DNA from: Antitrichia curtipendula
Taxonomy: Eukaryota; Streptophyta; Bryopsida; Hypnales; Leucodontaceae
Direction of reading: 5' to 3'
DNA: 64,000 bases
Assembly (NCBI GenBank): GCA_951230915.1
Contig: OX579642.1
Location: forward strand, 13,578,001-13,642,000
The stretch's first letter is position 1. Each line of letters begins with the position of its first letter. A model generated the notes under the pieces. It had not been told where the DNA came from, ran no database searches, and worked only from the letters and a program-made list of their open reading frames with translations. Shown here piece by piece: positions 11,581 through 22,352 of the stretch. Made by a program: the position numbers and the translations under genes.

Positions 11581-11783
11581 ATTGGGGTGGATTGACCCCC
11601 TCGCTCGGCCTTACCAGGGATGCATGTAAAAAAAAGCCCTCTCTTTTTGGCCGATCCAGGGTTATTATTGATGTGATTGAACTAATTAGGGGTCTTTATG
11701 AATTCATAATTTGCAAAAATGGAATGGTGCGGAAAACAGGGTCGGCCCGGAGGGCCGAGCGAGGGGGTCAGTTCACCCCGGCC
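11581..11783. mobile_element. Mutator-type MITE, copy 1
   Basis: GGGGTGGATTGACCCCCTCG (from 11584) is mirrored by CGAGGGGGTCAGTTCACCCC (to 11779). The same terminal sequence bounds a 234-bp copy at 53627-53860, which has a clear 9-bp target duplication. Here the flanks ACGTGAATG (11572-11580) and ACGTGAAAT (11784-11792) are an imperfect match. Its right end lies next to the promoter of the kinase-like gene. Confidence 0.65.
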
Positions 11784-11802
11784 ACGTGAAATGGGTATAT
11801 AA
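11783..11802 (+). promoter_or_regulatory. G-box and TATA box of the kinase-like gene
   Basis: CACGTG at 11783-11788 is followed by TATATAA at 11796-11802, about 200 bases before the ATG at 12004. This spacing fits transcription starting near 11830. The G-box straddles the right edge of the neighbouring MITE and its flank, so the insertion may have helped to create it. Confidence 0.5.
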
Positions 11803-12003
11803 GACTGTTTTTAGGGTACTTTCGCCACAGTCTCTCCTACTCTAACAGTGCTCTCTTGTCTTGGATTGGTTGCAGTCCTTGCTTGCGAGCGTGGGTGCTG
11901 GGTAGAGGCTGTTTTGAGGAATAAGGGGGGCGGTTTTTCACTTTGTAGAAGCCGAATTCCTAATTCCTTTCATTTTGATTATTTGTTACTTGTTACTGTC
12001 ACG

Positions 12004-13665
12004 ATGGCTGGTCGCGATTTCTCGAAGAGAAAGGTTGATGATTGGTGGACAGGTGTTGGAAATGCACCGGTTATGGACCCGGATGCGGAATCACCAGAGC
12101 CCATTTCAAAGGCCGTAGCTGCAGAAGGGTCTATAGCTGCTGTGGGAGGCGGAGAGTCTTCGAAGGGGAAGAAAAAACAACGAAGGAGGCACAAGGCTAC
12201 AAATCCAGAGAAGTGGCCAAGCAAGGGTGCAACGCAAAAACTATATGAAGTGGCGTTGGAATTTTTTGATCAGTATTCGATTTTGCAGTTGAACTCAACA
12301 TACGTCTCATGCGGATTACAGGGAGTGGATAAAATTAAACAAAAGTTCCACCACATGTTCTAGACAACAATGAGCGCGGATGAGTGGCATGAAGACCGCA
12401 CGAAAGAATGCTTCGATCATTGGTTGGAGTCACAAGTGCAAACGTGTATCTTCAACCTTGCCCAAGTTGTGGAAAAAATAAAAGGCTTTGAGAAGAGTGT
12501 AGTGCCCAGACAACAAGCATTGAGTTTGTTGCACAAGAAGGTGTATTGGTGGCATGATGCAGTGCATGGATTATCTTCAAGCAACATCCGTTCCGCTCCG
12601 TGGTTTCAACGAAGTCAGAACTTGGCCTTTGGTCAACAAGCTGCAGGAGGAGTGGTTTTCCTTGAAAGAGGAGTGGTGGTGGTTCCTTTGTCTGGCCATA
12701 GCAAACAAGGGGGGCATGGGAGAGTGCGCAAAGTATGTGTCCAAAATTCAAAACATATTCCCGAGAATATGGAATTAGCTGGGAAGTCAGCCTTGCGCGT
12801 GGATGAATTGAAGAAGTTCAGGGAGAAGTTGTCCATCAAGGCATTGGTATGTCCGTGCGAGCATCCAGGGGTCATCAAATTCTTTGCTATAAATGACATG
12901 ACCATGGAGTGTTATTTGCAATGGTAGAATGGCGGTACTCTCGGCGCCATGTTTACCCTTGATGAGAAGAACCGAGATCCAGATGAAATTGGGGAGTTGG
13001 CTTACCATGCAACTCCCTAATCAATGCAAGAAGCCAAACGACTCATGGCATATAGACGCAAGCGCACTGAACTTGCGTGGGCGATGATTTGCATTGTGGA
13101 TGCAATGCAATAGTGCTCTGTATTGCACAACGACATCACACCGGAGAACATTATGCTTCATTTTCCAAATGATGATGGAAGAACCGTGTGGATTGGTCTA
13201 TGTGATTGGGGAATGGGTAGCCGCATCAACGAAGAAACCCCTTCTCTTTACCAATTCAATTGTCCAAGGAAGTTTCAGGCAACCCGAGCGCAACGTTGGT
13301 GGGTGGCTCCTGAGTTAATGTACTTGATTGGAGAGACAGGAACTTCATCATCTCCTACTCGCAGGATTAAGCCACCGTGTGTTAGTATACACACGGACGG
13401 ATACTCCATAGGGAAATTGGCTATGAAGGTATGGAAAAAAGATCGCGGAAATATAGATATGATTCCGGACCTTACGGCACTTGGTACGTTTCAAACCATG
13501 TTGGATGAATTGTACAAGGTGGAGCCACTACAACGACGCTCGGTGACTGGAGTCGTGCAACGTCTAAGTGGTGCTCCAACGTTTTGGACACCACCCATGG
13601 ATTGCTACCGCGAGGCCTGCAAAGAACAAGACCTTCAAGAAAAGCAGGCGCACAATGAAGATTAG
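12004..13665 (+). pseudogene. Protein-kinase-like gene carried by the hAT element (four in-frame stops)
   Basis: The frame from the ATG at 12004 has 554 codons with no introns evident. It starts after a TATA box at 11796. Residues 1-120 are a basic, low-complexity leader. A kinase fold follows: a glycine-rich loop GGHGRV near residue 236, a lysine in LAGKSA, the catalytic loop HNDITPEN (H375-N382), the magnesium loop DWG (D401), an APE motif, and DGYSIG for the F helix. Usual kinases have HRD and DFG; here Arg is Asn and Phe is Trp, while the catalytic Asp, the Asn and the DWG Asp remain. In-frame stops lie at 12361 (TAG), 12925 (TAG), 13018 (TAA) and 13111 (TAG); homologous sequence continues after each in the same frame. 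I read it as a decayed captured kinase or an accessory gene of the element. Confidence 0.75.
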
Positions 13666-14943
13666 ATAATAGTGTATTACCATGTAGTTGCAAAATTAGT
13701 GTTTATTTAGTAGATGCAGTTATTATAGTATGGGCTTGAGGACATCCATAGCAATGTAGCACACTTTGTGGCTTCAATGCATTTTGTACTCATTTTGGTT
13801 TATATAAAGTTATAAACGTATTTTACCTAAACATTGAGTTGTAAAAAATTTCTTGTCTTCCCTAACTTTATCATTTAAATTGCGTGTAAGCACACATCTT
13901 ATATCTTTAGTACTAAAAACTTTGAATTGTATATCACTACAAGAAATTTCAATTAGTTTTGTGCAAAATTGTAATTGTCAACATTTTTGTTGCACTTCAT
14001 GCCATAAATAAGTAAAAATAGAAAAAACAATTCAAGAGATTCTAAATTTTTAGTTTTTTAAAAGAGGTACAAATATCAATAGAGATTTCTAGTCAGAAAA
14101 ATTTTCAATTGTTTATTTAATTTTTCATGCCCAAAACTAGTAAACAACCACAAAGAAAAGCTTGAAGTCAAATTTGACTATCAAACCAAATTTATATTTT
14201 TATTGAAAATCAGCATAATATTTTAATAGTTTTCAACATACGTAAGAATTCATTTTCTATTTATGCTTTTTTTTTCCAGAAATTTCAATGGAAAATTGAT
14301 TTTATTGTGATTTTATAAAGCTAAACGTGGAAATCAAATTTTATCAATTATAATATGTATGAGAATAATCTGAAACTGGGGCCATAAATGAATGAATGAA
14401 CACAAAACATAGTTTTATAATTTTAATTTTAATGAAATTTGAAAAAAAGAAAACATAGATGAAAAAAACACCACACTGTGTTATTTGGATTGCAAACATA
14501 GTTTCCAATTGCAATAATTCTTTCAAATTTTGACCTTGATTCTTGAATATTCAAAAAAATAATTCAAAAACAATAGTGCTCCGAAGGCCCAATTTTCCAT
14601 AAATCACACTCAGTGAAAGTTAATCTGAAATTACAAAGCTAGCATTCAGAAAACTAGTTTTTCCAAGTTTGAATGCTAATATCTTTCAATCTATTCGGTC
14701 AAACTTCATGAAATTTTTACCACGTGATAAAAAACATGTGAAGTATAAAATCTTACGGTTAGATGTTGTAAAAAACATTTTTTCCGTATGTTGAGGCAAA
14801 TGCAAGAGAAAAGACAGTTCTATGAGAATGAAAGGAACAAAAGTCATATTTCATATTAATGCTGATTTCAATATGCAAGGTATTGAGCCGCTAAAACTAT
14901 TGAATTTGAAAACATGAAGACCCTATTGTCTTTTCAAAAACAT
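13666..14943. other. Non-coding AT-rich DNA between convergent genes
   Basis: This separates the 3' ends of the kinase-like gene and the transposase gene, so both 3' untranslated regions should be here. A CACTACAAGAAAT at 13935 matches CACTA-type ends but has no partner. 14590-14790 resembles the TTAA-type repeat family. Confidence 0.5.
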
Positions 14944-17900
14944 TCAACGTCTTCCATGCCTAAGAATGCGCATAGAAGTATTTGCATTTGCTTCTTGTAC
15001 TATTGGTTCACTACCACCCATTTCTTCGAGTGGACCTTGTCGAGGCACCGGCCCCCTGTAATCACTATCTCCTGGAACCTCACCATCTTCACCTATAGTA
15101 CCACCAATGGATTCACCATCATCATTGGATGGTACACTACCACTTTCGCTGGAGGCCTCGGAATTGCGGTTTCGTTGTGGTCGAGCTATAGAAGACAACG
15201 TCCGAAGAGGTCGTTGGCCCATTGCGTCCATAATGCCATCTATATTGGGTCCTCCTGTTTGAACTTCTCTTAAAAATGGTTGGGAAGCCGCTTCTTCCCT
15301 CCTCAGCCTTCTACGCGTTCTACTACTCACACGTTCACTAGTAGTACCTTGTGGTCGTGGACGCTTCCTTCGATTATTGGCATGTACAGGTGGCCGCAAT
15401 GAAGTCGTATTTCTAGTCACACGCTGTGACACCATACCAGCCAATCGTGTACCTATCAACGAAATTGGTTCGTGTGGACGGACGTCGAAACTAGATGGCC
15501 TTGATGAACTTTGGATTTGTAGATTTTCCAATATTGGCATTTGCCTTTGTGCAACCGAGACTCGATTTGGAGGGGCCATATGTGCTTCTCCAGCTTGAGG
15601 GGGCCCTTCACTGCGGGTAGTCCTCATGGGCAATGACGGTGGTACTACTACGTCTTCTTCACGTCCTCTTTGAACGTCAACACCATCTCTTTCTATTGTG
15701 GCATCAACTTGTACATCCATAGGGTCTGGACTTAGTGGTCTCGGTGCCACAACGTCCTCATTTGTATTGCCCCCACTTGGCCCAGCATTCCACGTTTGTG
15801 GCATTCGTGGTGGACTTCCTTGATGTCCCTCGTATACATTGTCGTTGTTATCCCCCTCTTCAAAGTCAAATACGGATGCATCAATTAGAGGACGCACTCC
15901 TCCCGCCCTACGAAATCTATCAAACGGTGGCTCATCGTCGTCATTGGAACTATCATCTGAATCGTCATCATTGGGATCAGAGAGAACCGAACCATGGTCT
16001 AGACCATCAGATTCATCTGTCATGGAATCCTCTGACATCATGTTTTCAGTATATCACCTTGTTGGATTTGCTGCAGCCCTTTCTCTAAGAGTCTTGGAAT
16101 TGGTATAAATGTAAACCAATTCCTCAGCATGCTCTGATGTCAATCTATTGCGTGATTTGTTGTGGACAAACGAATACATACTCCAATTGCGTTCACAGGA
16201 CGATGCAGAACACACTTGCGCGAGGATCTTTCTGGCAATCGGTGCAAGTGTACGAGCACTGGCTCCGAGAAGGTCCCACCATTCGTGAGGCTGCAAATTC
16301 AAGGTGTTAACATCAGGAAGTTCACCGAAAATGCCTCGCCAATCTCTAAATGCTTGGTACTCAGACAAAGCTGAAGCAAATGCTTGATCTCCAACATCCA
16401 ATTTGCGCAAAACTCTCAATATGGCTTCTCTTGCCTCATTATCATCCATTAGCATGACTTCGTCAAGTAAAAAGGGATTCAATAGAGCCCCAGCGTAATG
16501 CAAATCTGTCCTGAGCATGTCCCAGCGCTTGTAGAAATCATTGGTGGCAGAAATTGCATATCTCCGCTCTAATGAAAATGGTAGATCCTCCAAAGATAAA
16601 ACATGCTTTTCCACCTTTTTCATTACAAGCCATGCCTTGTCTAAGCACGGGTGCTTGCCATCAAACTTTCGAAGAACAATCAACACGGGCTCCACTATGT
16701 GCACAAAGTTCAAACATTTCCTCCAAAATTCATCCGTTCGCACATATCATCGCACATCGTTAGCTTTTCTTTGCTTTTGATTGGATGCCAATCTCCGCGT
16801 GTACTCATTCCACTGCGGATCGTGGACTGTCAATTCTATTGCTTCCCTCACCTCCACCAAACGTTTGATCATGAGGAACATGGTAGCAAAGCGTGTTTGA
16901 ACGGGATTTTTCAAAACGTGATTAGGAGAATGTCGTCGAAAGATTGCAAGTGGCATGTGATGCGTTCGAATGTATTTCACAATTGACTTGGCTTTCTTGA
17001 CCATACTTGTAATCCAATCTTGTTTTCTCCAATCTTCAAGTAGAAGGTCAAGTGCATGTGCTGAACACCCTTGAAAATATATGTGTGGAAATCTACAAAG
17101 TAATAGAGTGCCAACGGCCAACATGTTTGCTGCATTGTCTGTACAAACTTGTACCATGTTCTGTGCCCCTACCTCGTCAATGTAATCACCCATGCAATTA
17201 GCCACGTAAGTAGCATCTTTGCATTCGCCTGTTGTGTCTATCGATCCAAGAAAAACCTTTCCACTTGTACATGCCAACATGACATTCATCAATGGTTGAT
17301 GTGTAACGTTGTCCCATCCATCAGAGCATATTGTAACGCCATATTTGTGGATTGGTGTCCTCGTCTTCTCTGCTACAATTGCTGCCACTTCGTCTTTTGT
17401 AGATTTTATGAGCTTTGTACGAAGTGCATGGTACGCTGGAGGTTTGTAGCCAACTCTTGATTCCGATGTTGATTTCACTGCATCCAGAAAAGCAAGATGC
17501 CTCACTACATTGAATGGTATATTGGCTTCATAGAAAAACTTAGCCCACTTTTTGTCAAGTACTTGCTTGTTTGATGCGTCCAGTCCTTCTTGTAGAGACA
17601 GTTGCCTCATCGATCGACTGTGGGTCAAACTAGGGTTGGGCGCCTCCGATGATCGTACTTGAGAGCTTTGCCCCCCAGTGTTTTCTCCTCCATCGTTTGC
17701 CGAGATTGAAGCATCATGTTGTTGCTCACCACGTACTACACTTGGTAGTATCGTTGATGGTAATATCACTTCCACGTTGCGTCCAGTTCCATGCGAAGTG
17801 TCCGTAGGTATATGTCCTCCACAATTAAAAAACATTACCTTCATGGCTGCATTGACTTTAATGCACGTTCTCACTCCAAGGAGGGTGTCATTTCGTCTAT

Positions 17901-18024
17901 ATCCCAAATGGAAAAGCAACCGATCCTTTCGATAGCTTAGCAAAGCTTTGCAAAACTTGCAAACAACTTTTCCATCTGGCTGTAGTGTGTACCAAGGTTC
18001 CCACTGTGATCTTGTTCCACCCAT
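14944..18024 (-). pseudogene. hAT superfamily transposase (two in-frame stops)
   Basis: The chosen start is the ATG at 18024, 30 bases after an acceptor-like TTTTTTTTGGTGCAG (exon from 18053). The frame has 1027 codons. A BED-like zinc finger (W..C..C, then H) is at the N terminus. A DUF659-type region contains CSDGWDN (D235) and CTDNAANM (D296); the C-terminal hAT dimerisation region contains SSCERNWS (E611). These fit the D, D, E catalytic set. TGA stops at codon 426 (16747-16749) and codon 657 (16054-16056) interrupt it, both explicable as CGA to TGA. After the second stop the same frame continues for 370 residues with an acidic start (DDDSDDSSNDDDE) and a long disordered Arg/Pro/Ser-rich tail ending at TAG or a similar stop at 14944. 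The tail is not part of ordinary hAT transposases. This is the probable mobiliser of the element at 1404-18910. Confidence 0.88.
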
Positions 18025-18284
18025 TGCTCTTATCTGTCCTCCTTTACCTGCCCCTGCACCAAAAAAAAGATTAGTATTCTGTTTGAAATGTGATGTGGAA
18101 ACAACACTTGTTGCTCTCACAACAAGTGCCACCACAACAGACTCTTCTTGGACTTCGCTCTACCGCAATGGTTGTACTCCAACCAAGTCAGGAAAAGCAA
18201 AATTAGCAAGGGAAAGTAATCTTGAATAGGCAGAAGTCCTTAATATACACCTTGAAGCCCTCCCTAAAACCCTAAACCTTAAAC

Positions 18285-18461
18285 CCAGCTAGACGGAGTG
18301 ACGGCTGATGGGGTGGACCCTAAACCCGCAACCTTGGCAACAAAACCGTCCAAGGGGCGACTGTCCCGTCCTGTGATATTCCGGTCTAGGGGACGGAACG
18401 GTTTCCTGTCCAGAGGACGGAGAGGCCGTCCAAGGGCCGGATTACCGTCCTGAAGATGAGA
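18285..18461. repeat. Irregular CCGTCC/GGACGG sequence near the right hAT end
   Basis: Scattered CCGTCC, GGACGG and GACGG cores lead into the regular 38-bp array. Upstream (18263-18285) is a short degenerate ACCCTAAACC tract. Confidence 0.6.
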
Positions 18462-18765
18462 ATTCCGTCCAGCGACGGGCTCTCCGTCCAGGGGACGGCT
18501 TACCGTCCAGCGACGGAGTCTCCGTCCAGAGGACGGCTTACTGTCCAGCGACGGACTCTCTGTCCAGCGGATGGCTTACCGTCCAGCGACGGACTCTCCG
18601 TCCAGAGGACGGCTTACCGTCCAGCGACGGACTCTCCATCCAGAGGACGGCTTACCGTCCAGCGATCCACTCTCCGTCCAGCGGACGGCCTCTTCGTCCA
18701 CAGATGGGCTCTCTGTCCAAGAGACGGATGTCCATTTGGCGACGGAGTCACCGTCCAGGAGACGG
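18462..18765. repeat. 38-bp CCGTCC tandem array
   Basis: Units start with TTACCGTCCAGCGACGG. Starts at 18500, 18538, 18576, 18614 and 18652 are exactly 38 bases apart; a first unit at 18462 and two degenerate last units extend it. Each unit holds CCGTCC twice and GACGG twice. It lies about 150 bases inside the right terminus, as expected for subterminal transposase-binding sequence. Confidence 0.9.
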
Positions 18766-18900
18766 CCCGACGCCGTCGCAGAATGGGCAGACTTCCTCCG
18801 CGCTCCGGATGGTCCCGTCAGTATGGGCGACGGGCTGTGACGCGTCAGGACGGACGCGTCATGACATCCGGACATGAAAAGCCCACGTCACGTCCGGATA

Positions 18901-18918
18901 GACAATCCTGGTGTCCCC
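18901..18918. repeat. Right terminal inverted repeat and target duplication of the hAT element
   Basis: GACAATCCTG (18901-18910) is the inverted partner of CAGGGTTGTC at 1404 with one mismatch. GTGTCCCC (18911-18918) repeats the 8 bases at 1396-1403. Confidence 0.87.
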
Positions 18919-21727
18919 CCATGCTACGACAAAACAATTCTCGAGCCTCCAATTTTTCAATACCCCTGGCTTGCAACTCCACCTCTCTATTGCGCATCAT
19001 GTAGTCAAAGTCATCCAATTCGTCATTGTAGTTCTCACAAACATCATGCATGAATTTTTGCGCATTCCAAATTAGAGGTCGCCCCCAATGAATGTAATTT
19101 TGGAATAGAAATGGCTTTTAGTCAAGTGGAAGGGTCCATTGATTGTGTTCGTGGCTAGGGGGCATGCTCTCCTCGTGCCCAATCATTTCGTAAAACCTAG
19201 GGCTCAAAGGAGAACGACACTCGGGACAAACCAAACGAACAAGGGATGATTTCACCATACACGTGATATGGAAAGTGTGGCGACATTGGCCCATGATTAA
19301 GGCGCCCTCGGGACCAAAATGATTTAGAGAAAGGTTGCATTTACCCTCCAATAGTTCCGTATTTGAACTTTCACCATGTACTACTATCTTGTCCGCCTCT
19401 TTGATGTGCGCTGAATGCGTGTTGTAAGGGGCCCAACCTTCTTCTACTTCCAAGGTCCAATTCATGGACTTTGACGCAATCTGCTGCACGTCATTCAATC
19501 GCTCAAACATTGCCGACATGTCCCCCCAATATGTGACGTCAATTGAATCCCAATGATGTACCTCAAACATTCTTCTAATAGAAAGGAGGTCAGAGGAAAT
19601 GGCATTGCATTGCTCCTTCGACTTCATGACTAATTTGAGAAGCCCCTTCATTGCTCGGGTTACTACAGACGGTTTGTCTTGTAGTTTTTGAACCCACGTC
19701 AACCAACGAGTGTCGGAACTGCTCTTTGGCAAGCATTTATCTAGCTCCACTACTTGCATCATTTTCTGATACTCTGCCTCCAAATAGACGTTTTGTTGAG
19801 TTACCGACTCTAGTTCATGCTTCACCTCTTCAAACTCGCGGCCTTCCGTTTGCATGGACGCGTCTTGGAATGTGGGAGGAAGATTATCCATGGCGGTTTC
19901 GGATATTACTTCCTTTTGGTTGTTTTCCTCAACCGCTTTTATACGCATGGCTCCGCCGATCTTTGGAAGAACACATCCCCCATCCTTAAAATTCTTTTAC
20001 TTGAGCACTACAATTTTGTACTCCAATTTCTCGATAAATTCCCTTTGAGAAACTAGAGTGTCATATCGGCGATCCTGTACGTTCGCAAATCTTTCATAAT
20101 TAGCGCACACTCTTTTGAATGCACCAATCAATTGCTTGTGCTCTTCTTTCAATTTCTCGTGCTCTACCTTCAAGGCCTTGTATTTCTCATTCTCTTTAGT
20201 CAAGATGAGTACCTTGCAATTATTTTCGACCTACTCCTCCAATAATGGTTTCATAGACGTGACGAAATCCCAAAACAACAAGGCACCAAACACCAACTCG
20301 GGCCCGGATTTTGTGAATTCTTGAGCAACTTCCATAAGTTTGGGGGCAATGCTAGCTACAAATTTAGCTGTAACCGACAATCTTTTCGAGGTGATCACAA
20401 AATTGGGCCATTGATCACTGTATTCGGTGAAGGAATTACTCAGTCCGACCTCGTTTGCGGTTTCACTCAAGCCTGCCTTGTTTGCGGGGTTACTAGGACC
20501 GGCCTCATTTGTCTCGATTACTTGGTTTGGTTGAAGAGAGATGTCTTGTTGATGTGCCCTAAACAAATAAGAAGCTTCCAACAAGCTTTCCAATTCACTC
20601 GCCATTGGCAAATGACAAAGATCCTCCAATTGTGCCGTATTTTGAGTTGACAAATGCGGATAGCTCTTATCCAATGGGTTGTCATCAATGGACACATTTT
20701 GCGCCATGCCATCGAGTTGCTTTCCATTTTTTGGCAACATCTGCCCTTCAACTCTTGAGCTCGATACGGGGCCCAACATGGGGCTTGATACAGGGCCCAA
20801 TACGGGGCTCAATACGGGGCTCGGTGTGGTTGGCAAGTCTTGATTGCAAGGTATTTGTGTCATAAAATTCGTAGCATCGCTCTCTATGATATTATCAATT
20901 GATGCAATGGCCCTTGCCATTTGTTCGGGACGAACCTCTTCCCGACGTTTTTGTGGTGCAGACGGGGCCGTCGGTTCTTAAAAAATGGGCCGCATGCTTG
21001 GAGCACCACTTTGTTCACCCACGGATGTAAAATTGCGTGTGCATATCCAATCCGCCCGAGGAGTTAAAAACACCTCTCCGTCAACACCTTCCACCGTGGC
21101 ATTTGACATTGTAATTGGAATCTTCGTAGAATCCAAATGTACTCCAATATTTCCCCCCTCCATGATCTCTTTTTTAACCTGCATTATACCATCTTTTTGT
21201 CGCTTCTGTGATTTTGGTGCCTCACTTGGACTTGCCTTTGGATCATACAAATTTGGAATATCTTTTTGCCCTTCTCTAAACAAAAGTGGAGCCGCAGTTG
21301 TCGTTGGATATGTGCTCCAGTCCACCTTCCGAGCCAATATAAGCTCAGCATACACCATAGAGGCCACGCTGTAGTTTATAAGACCTTTACTCATTGATTT
21401 GTCCTCGAAGAGGGCCCGCCAAACCTCAATTGATCGATGGACAAAATGTCCATCCTTGCAATTCGATGGCTTGCAACAGAAACCTCGTGTGTGAATAATG
21501 TGGACCTCACGAGGCCACAATTTGTCGATGTGATACATTTTCACATATTTTTTGGAGGTCCAATCATTTTCTTCTTCCTTCTTCCATTCGCTCTCCACCT
21601 TGATATTTGGATCATCTAAAATGTCCCAGTGAAGCTCGTGGGCAGCCCCCTTTGATTTTGTCTTCCCGGAATTGCCACTTCTTGAAGTCATCGCTACAGT
21701 ACCCTTGCTCGTACCTTCCGTTGTCAT
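18911..21727 (-). pseudogene. 5' part of the RING/coiled-coil gene split by the hAT insertion (four in-frame stops)
   Basis: The frame runs from the ATG at 21727 for 939 codons to the transposon end and continues at 1395-769. Residues 50-140 match the N-terminal domain of the paralogue at 4445-6739 (a shared IEV..AL, then YAE, then VDWS). Heptad-rich stretches occur near residues 500-640. A RING-like finger near residue 805 has lost its second zinc ligand: it reads C-N-L-S where the paralogue has C-I-M-C, while the later C-x-H-x2-H-x2-C and CPEC remain. In-frame stops are at 20978 (TAA), 20231 (TAG), 19997 (TAA) and 19118 (TAA). After the last one IHWG still aligns with VHWG of the paralogue, so coding sequence continued there. 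With the insertion removed the frame would be 1148 codons. Function unknown; RING suggests ubiquitin ligase ancestry. Confidence 0.78.
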
Positions 21728-21859
21728 GACTGACGACAAGTGATATCAAAAAAATTGACCTCACTCTCCACCCGTATAGGAGCAACTAGCACAATGAAGC
21801 AACAGTTGTAACTTCCGACACGGGTTCCACCTCTAAAATGGAGAGAAGAAGTGAGGAAG

Positions 21860-22352
21860 AATGGAAGGGCCGTCCGCCTTTATACCCGTCCGCAACCAAA
21901 CCTAAAGTAGGTCCGGCGGCGGACGCCCTCCCAAACCTCCTGAAGCAAACTCGGTCGTCCGATTGATCGGACGAACCTACCGTCCGCTTGATCGGGCGGC
22001 CGGATCGTCCGATCGATCGGACGATCTGACCATCCACTTGATCGGACGGTCGGATCATCCAAGTCGAACCGCCCGTCGGCCGTCCGTCCCATTGCGCCAC
22101 TGGCCGGTCCACGTGACTGGCCGACCGCCGTCCGCCTGTCCGCACCGTCCGCCCATCCGAAAAACCACCCTTCCGCACCGTCCGCTCGTCCGAAAAATCG
22201 TCCGTCCGAACCGTCCGCCCGTCCGGTTGTCGCCGTCCGTCGGACGATGACCACTACGTCTGCAACAGCGTCCGCGGACGTTGCGTCCGGACGTCCGGAT
22301 GTCCGGTTTTTGGACGTGATTTGCCCCCGGACGTTCCAATTCGTCAACCCTG
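21860..22352. repeat. GGACG-rich block ending in a hAT-type terminus (outer element, right end)
   Basis: Dense CCGTCC and GGACG cores, partly arranged as inverted phrases such as CGTCCGATCGATCGGACG near 22005, lie upstream (5') of the split RING gene. The block ends GTCAACCCTG at 22352, whose complement CAGGGTTGAC matches the inner element's CAGGGTTGTC for eight bases. The next 8 bases, TGTATATG, would be the target duplication, but the left partner is not in the window. I infer the right end of an older, related element that carried the split gene. Confidence 0.6.

Larger units (their letters stand above)
1404..18910. mobile_element. 17.5-kb hAT superfamily transposon with cargo genes
   Basis: The left end begins CAGGGTTGTCCCC at 1404 and the right end finishes GACAATCCTG at 18910. 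These are 10-bp inverted repeats with one mismatch, of the CAGGG type common in hAT elements. An identical 8-bp sequence GTGTCCCC flanks both ends, and 8 bp is the target duplication size of the superfamily. Inside lie a hAT transposase (14944-18024), a RING-H2 gene (4445-6739), a kinase-like gene (12004-13665) and several arrays of the hexamer GGACGG or its complement. The element is much longer than a typical hAT (a few kb). Part of the length is secondary: AT-rich DNA at 7690-11150 holds a TTAA-type insertion. All three genes carry premature stops, so this copy is probably non-autonomous now. Confidence 0.87.

Noticed and set aside
11181..11789. Plus-strand frame of about 200 codons before the kinase gene
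   Set aside because: It is composed of CGACGG repeats and MITE sequence, and it lies upstream of the TATA box.
12004..13665. Reassigned genetic code (TAA/TAG as Gln) as explanation for the in-frame stops
   Set aside because: The transposase is broken by TGA, and the Tc1 gene has TAG and TGA where Trp is expected, so transition decay explains the whole set better.
13935..13947. CACTACAAGAAAT, like a CACTA terminal repeat
   Set aside because: No inverted partner with a 3-bp duplication was found nearby.
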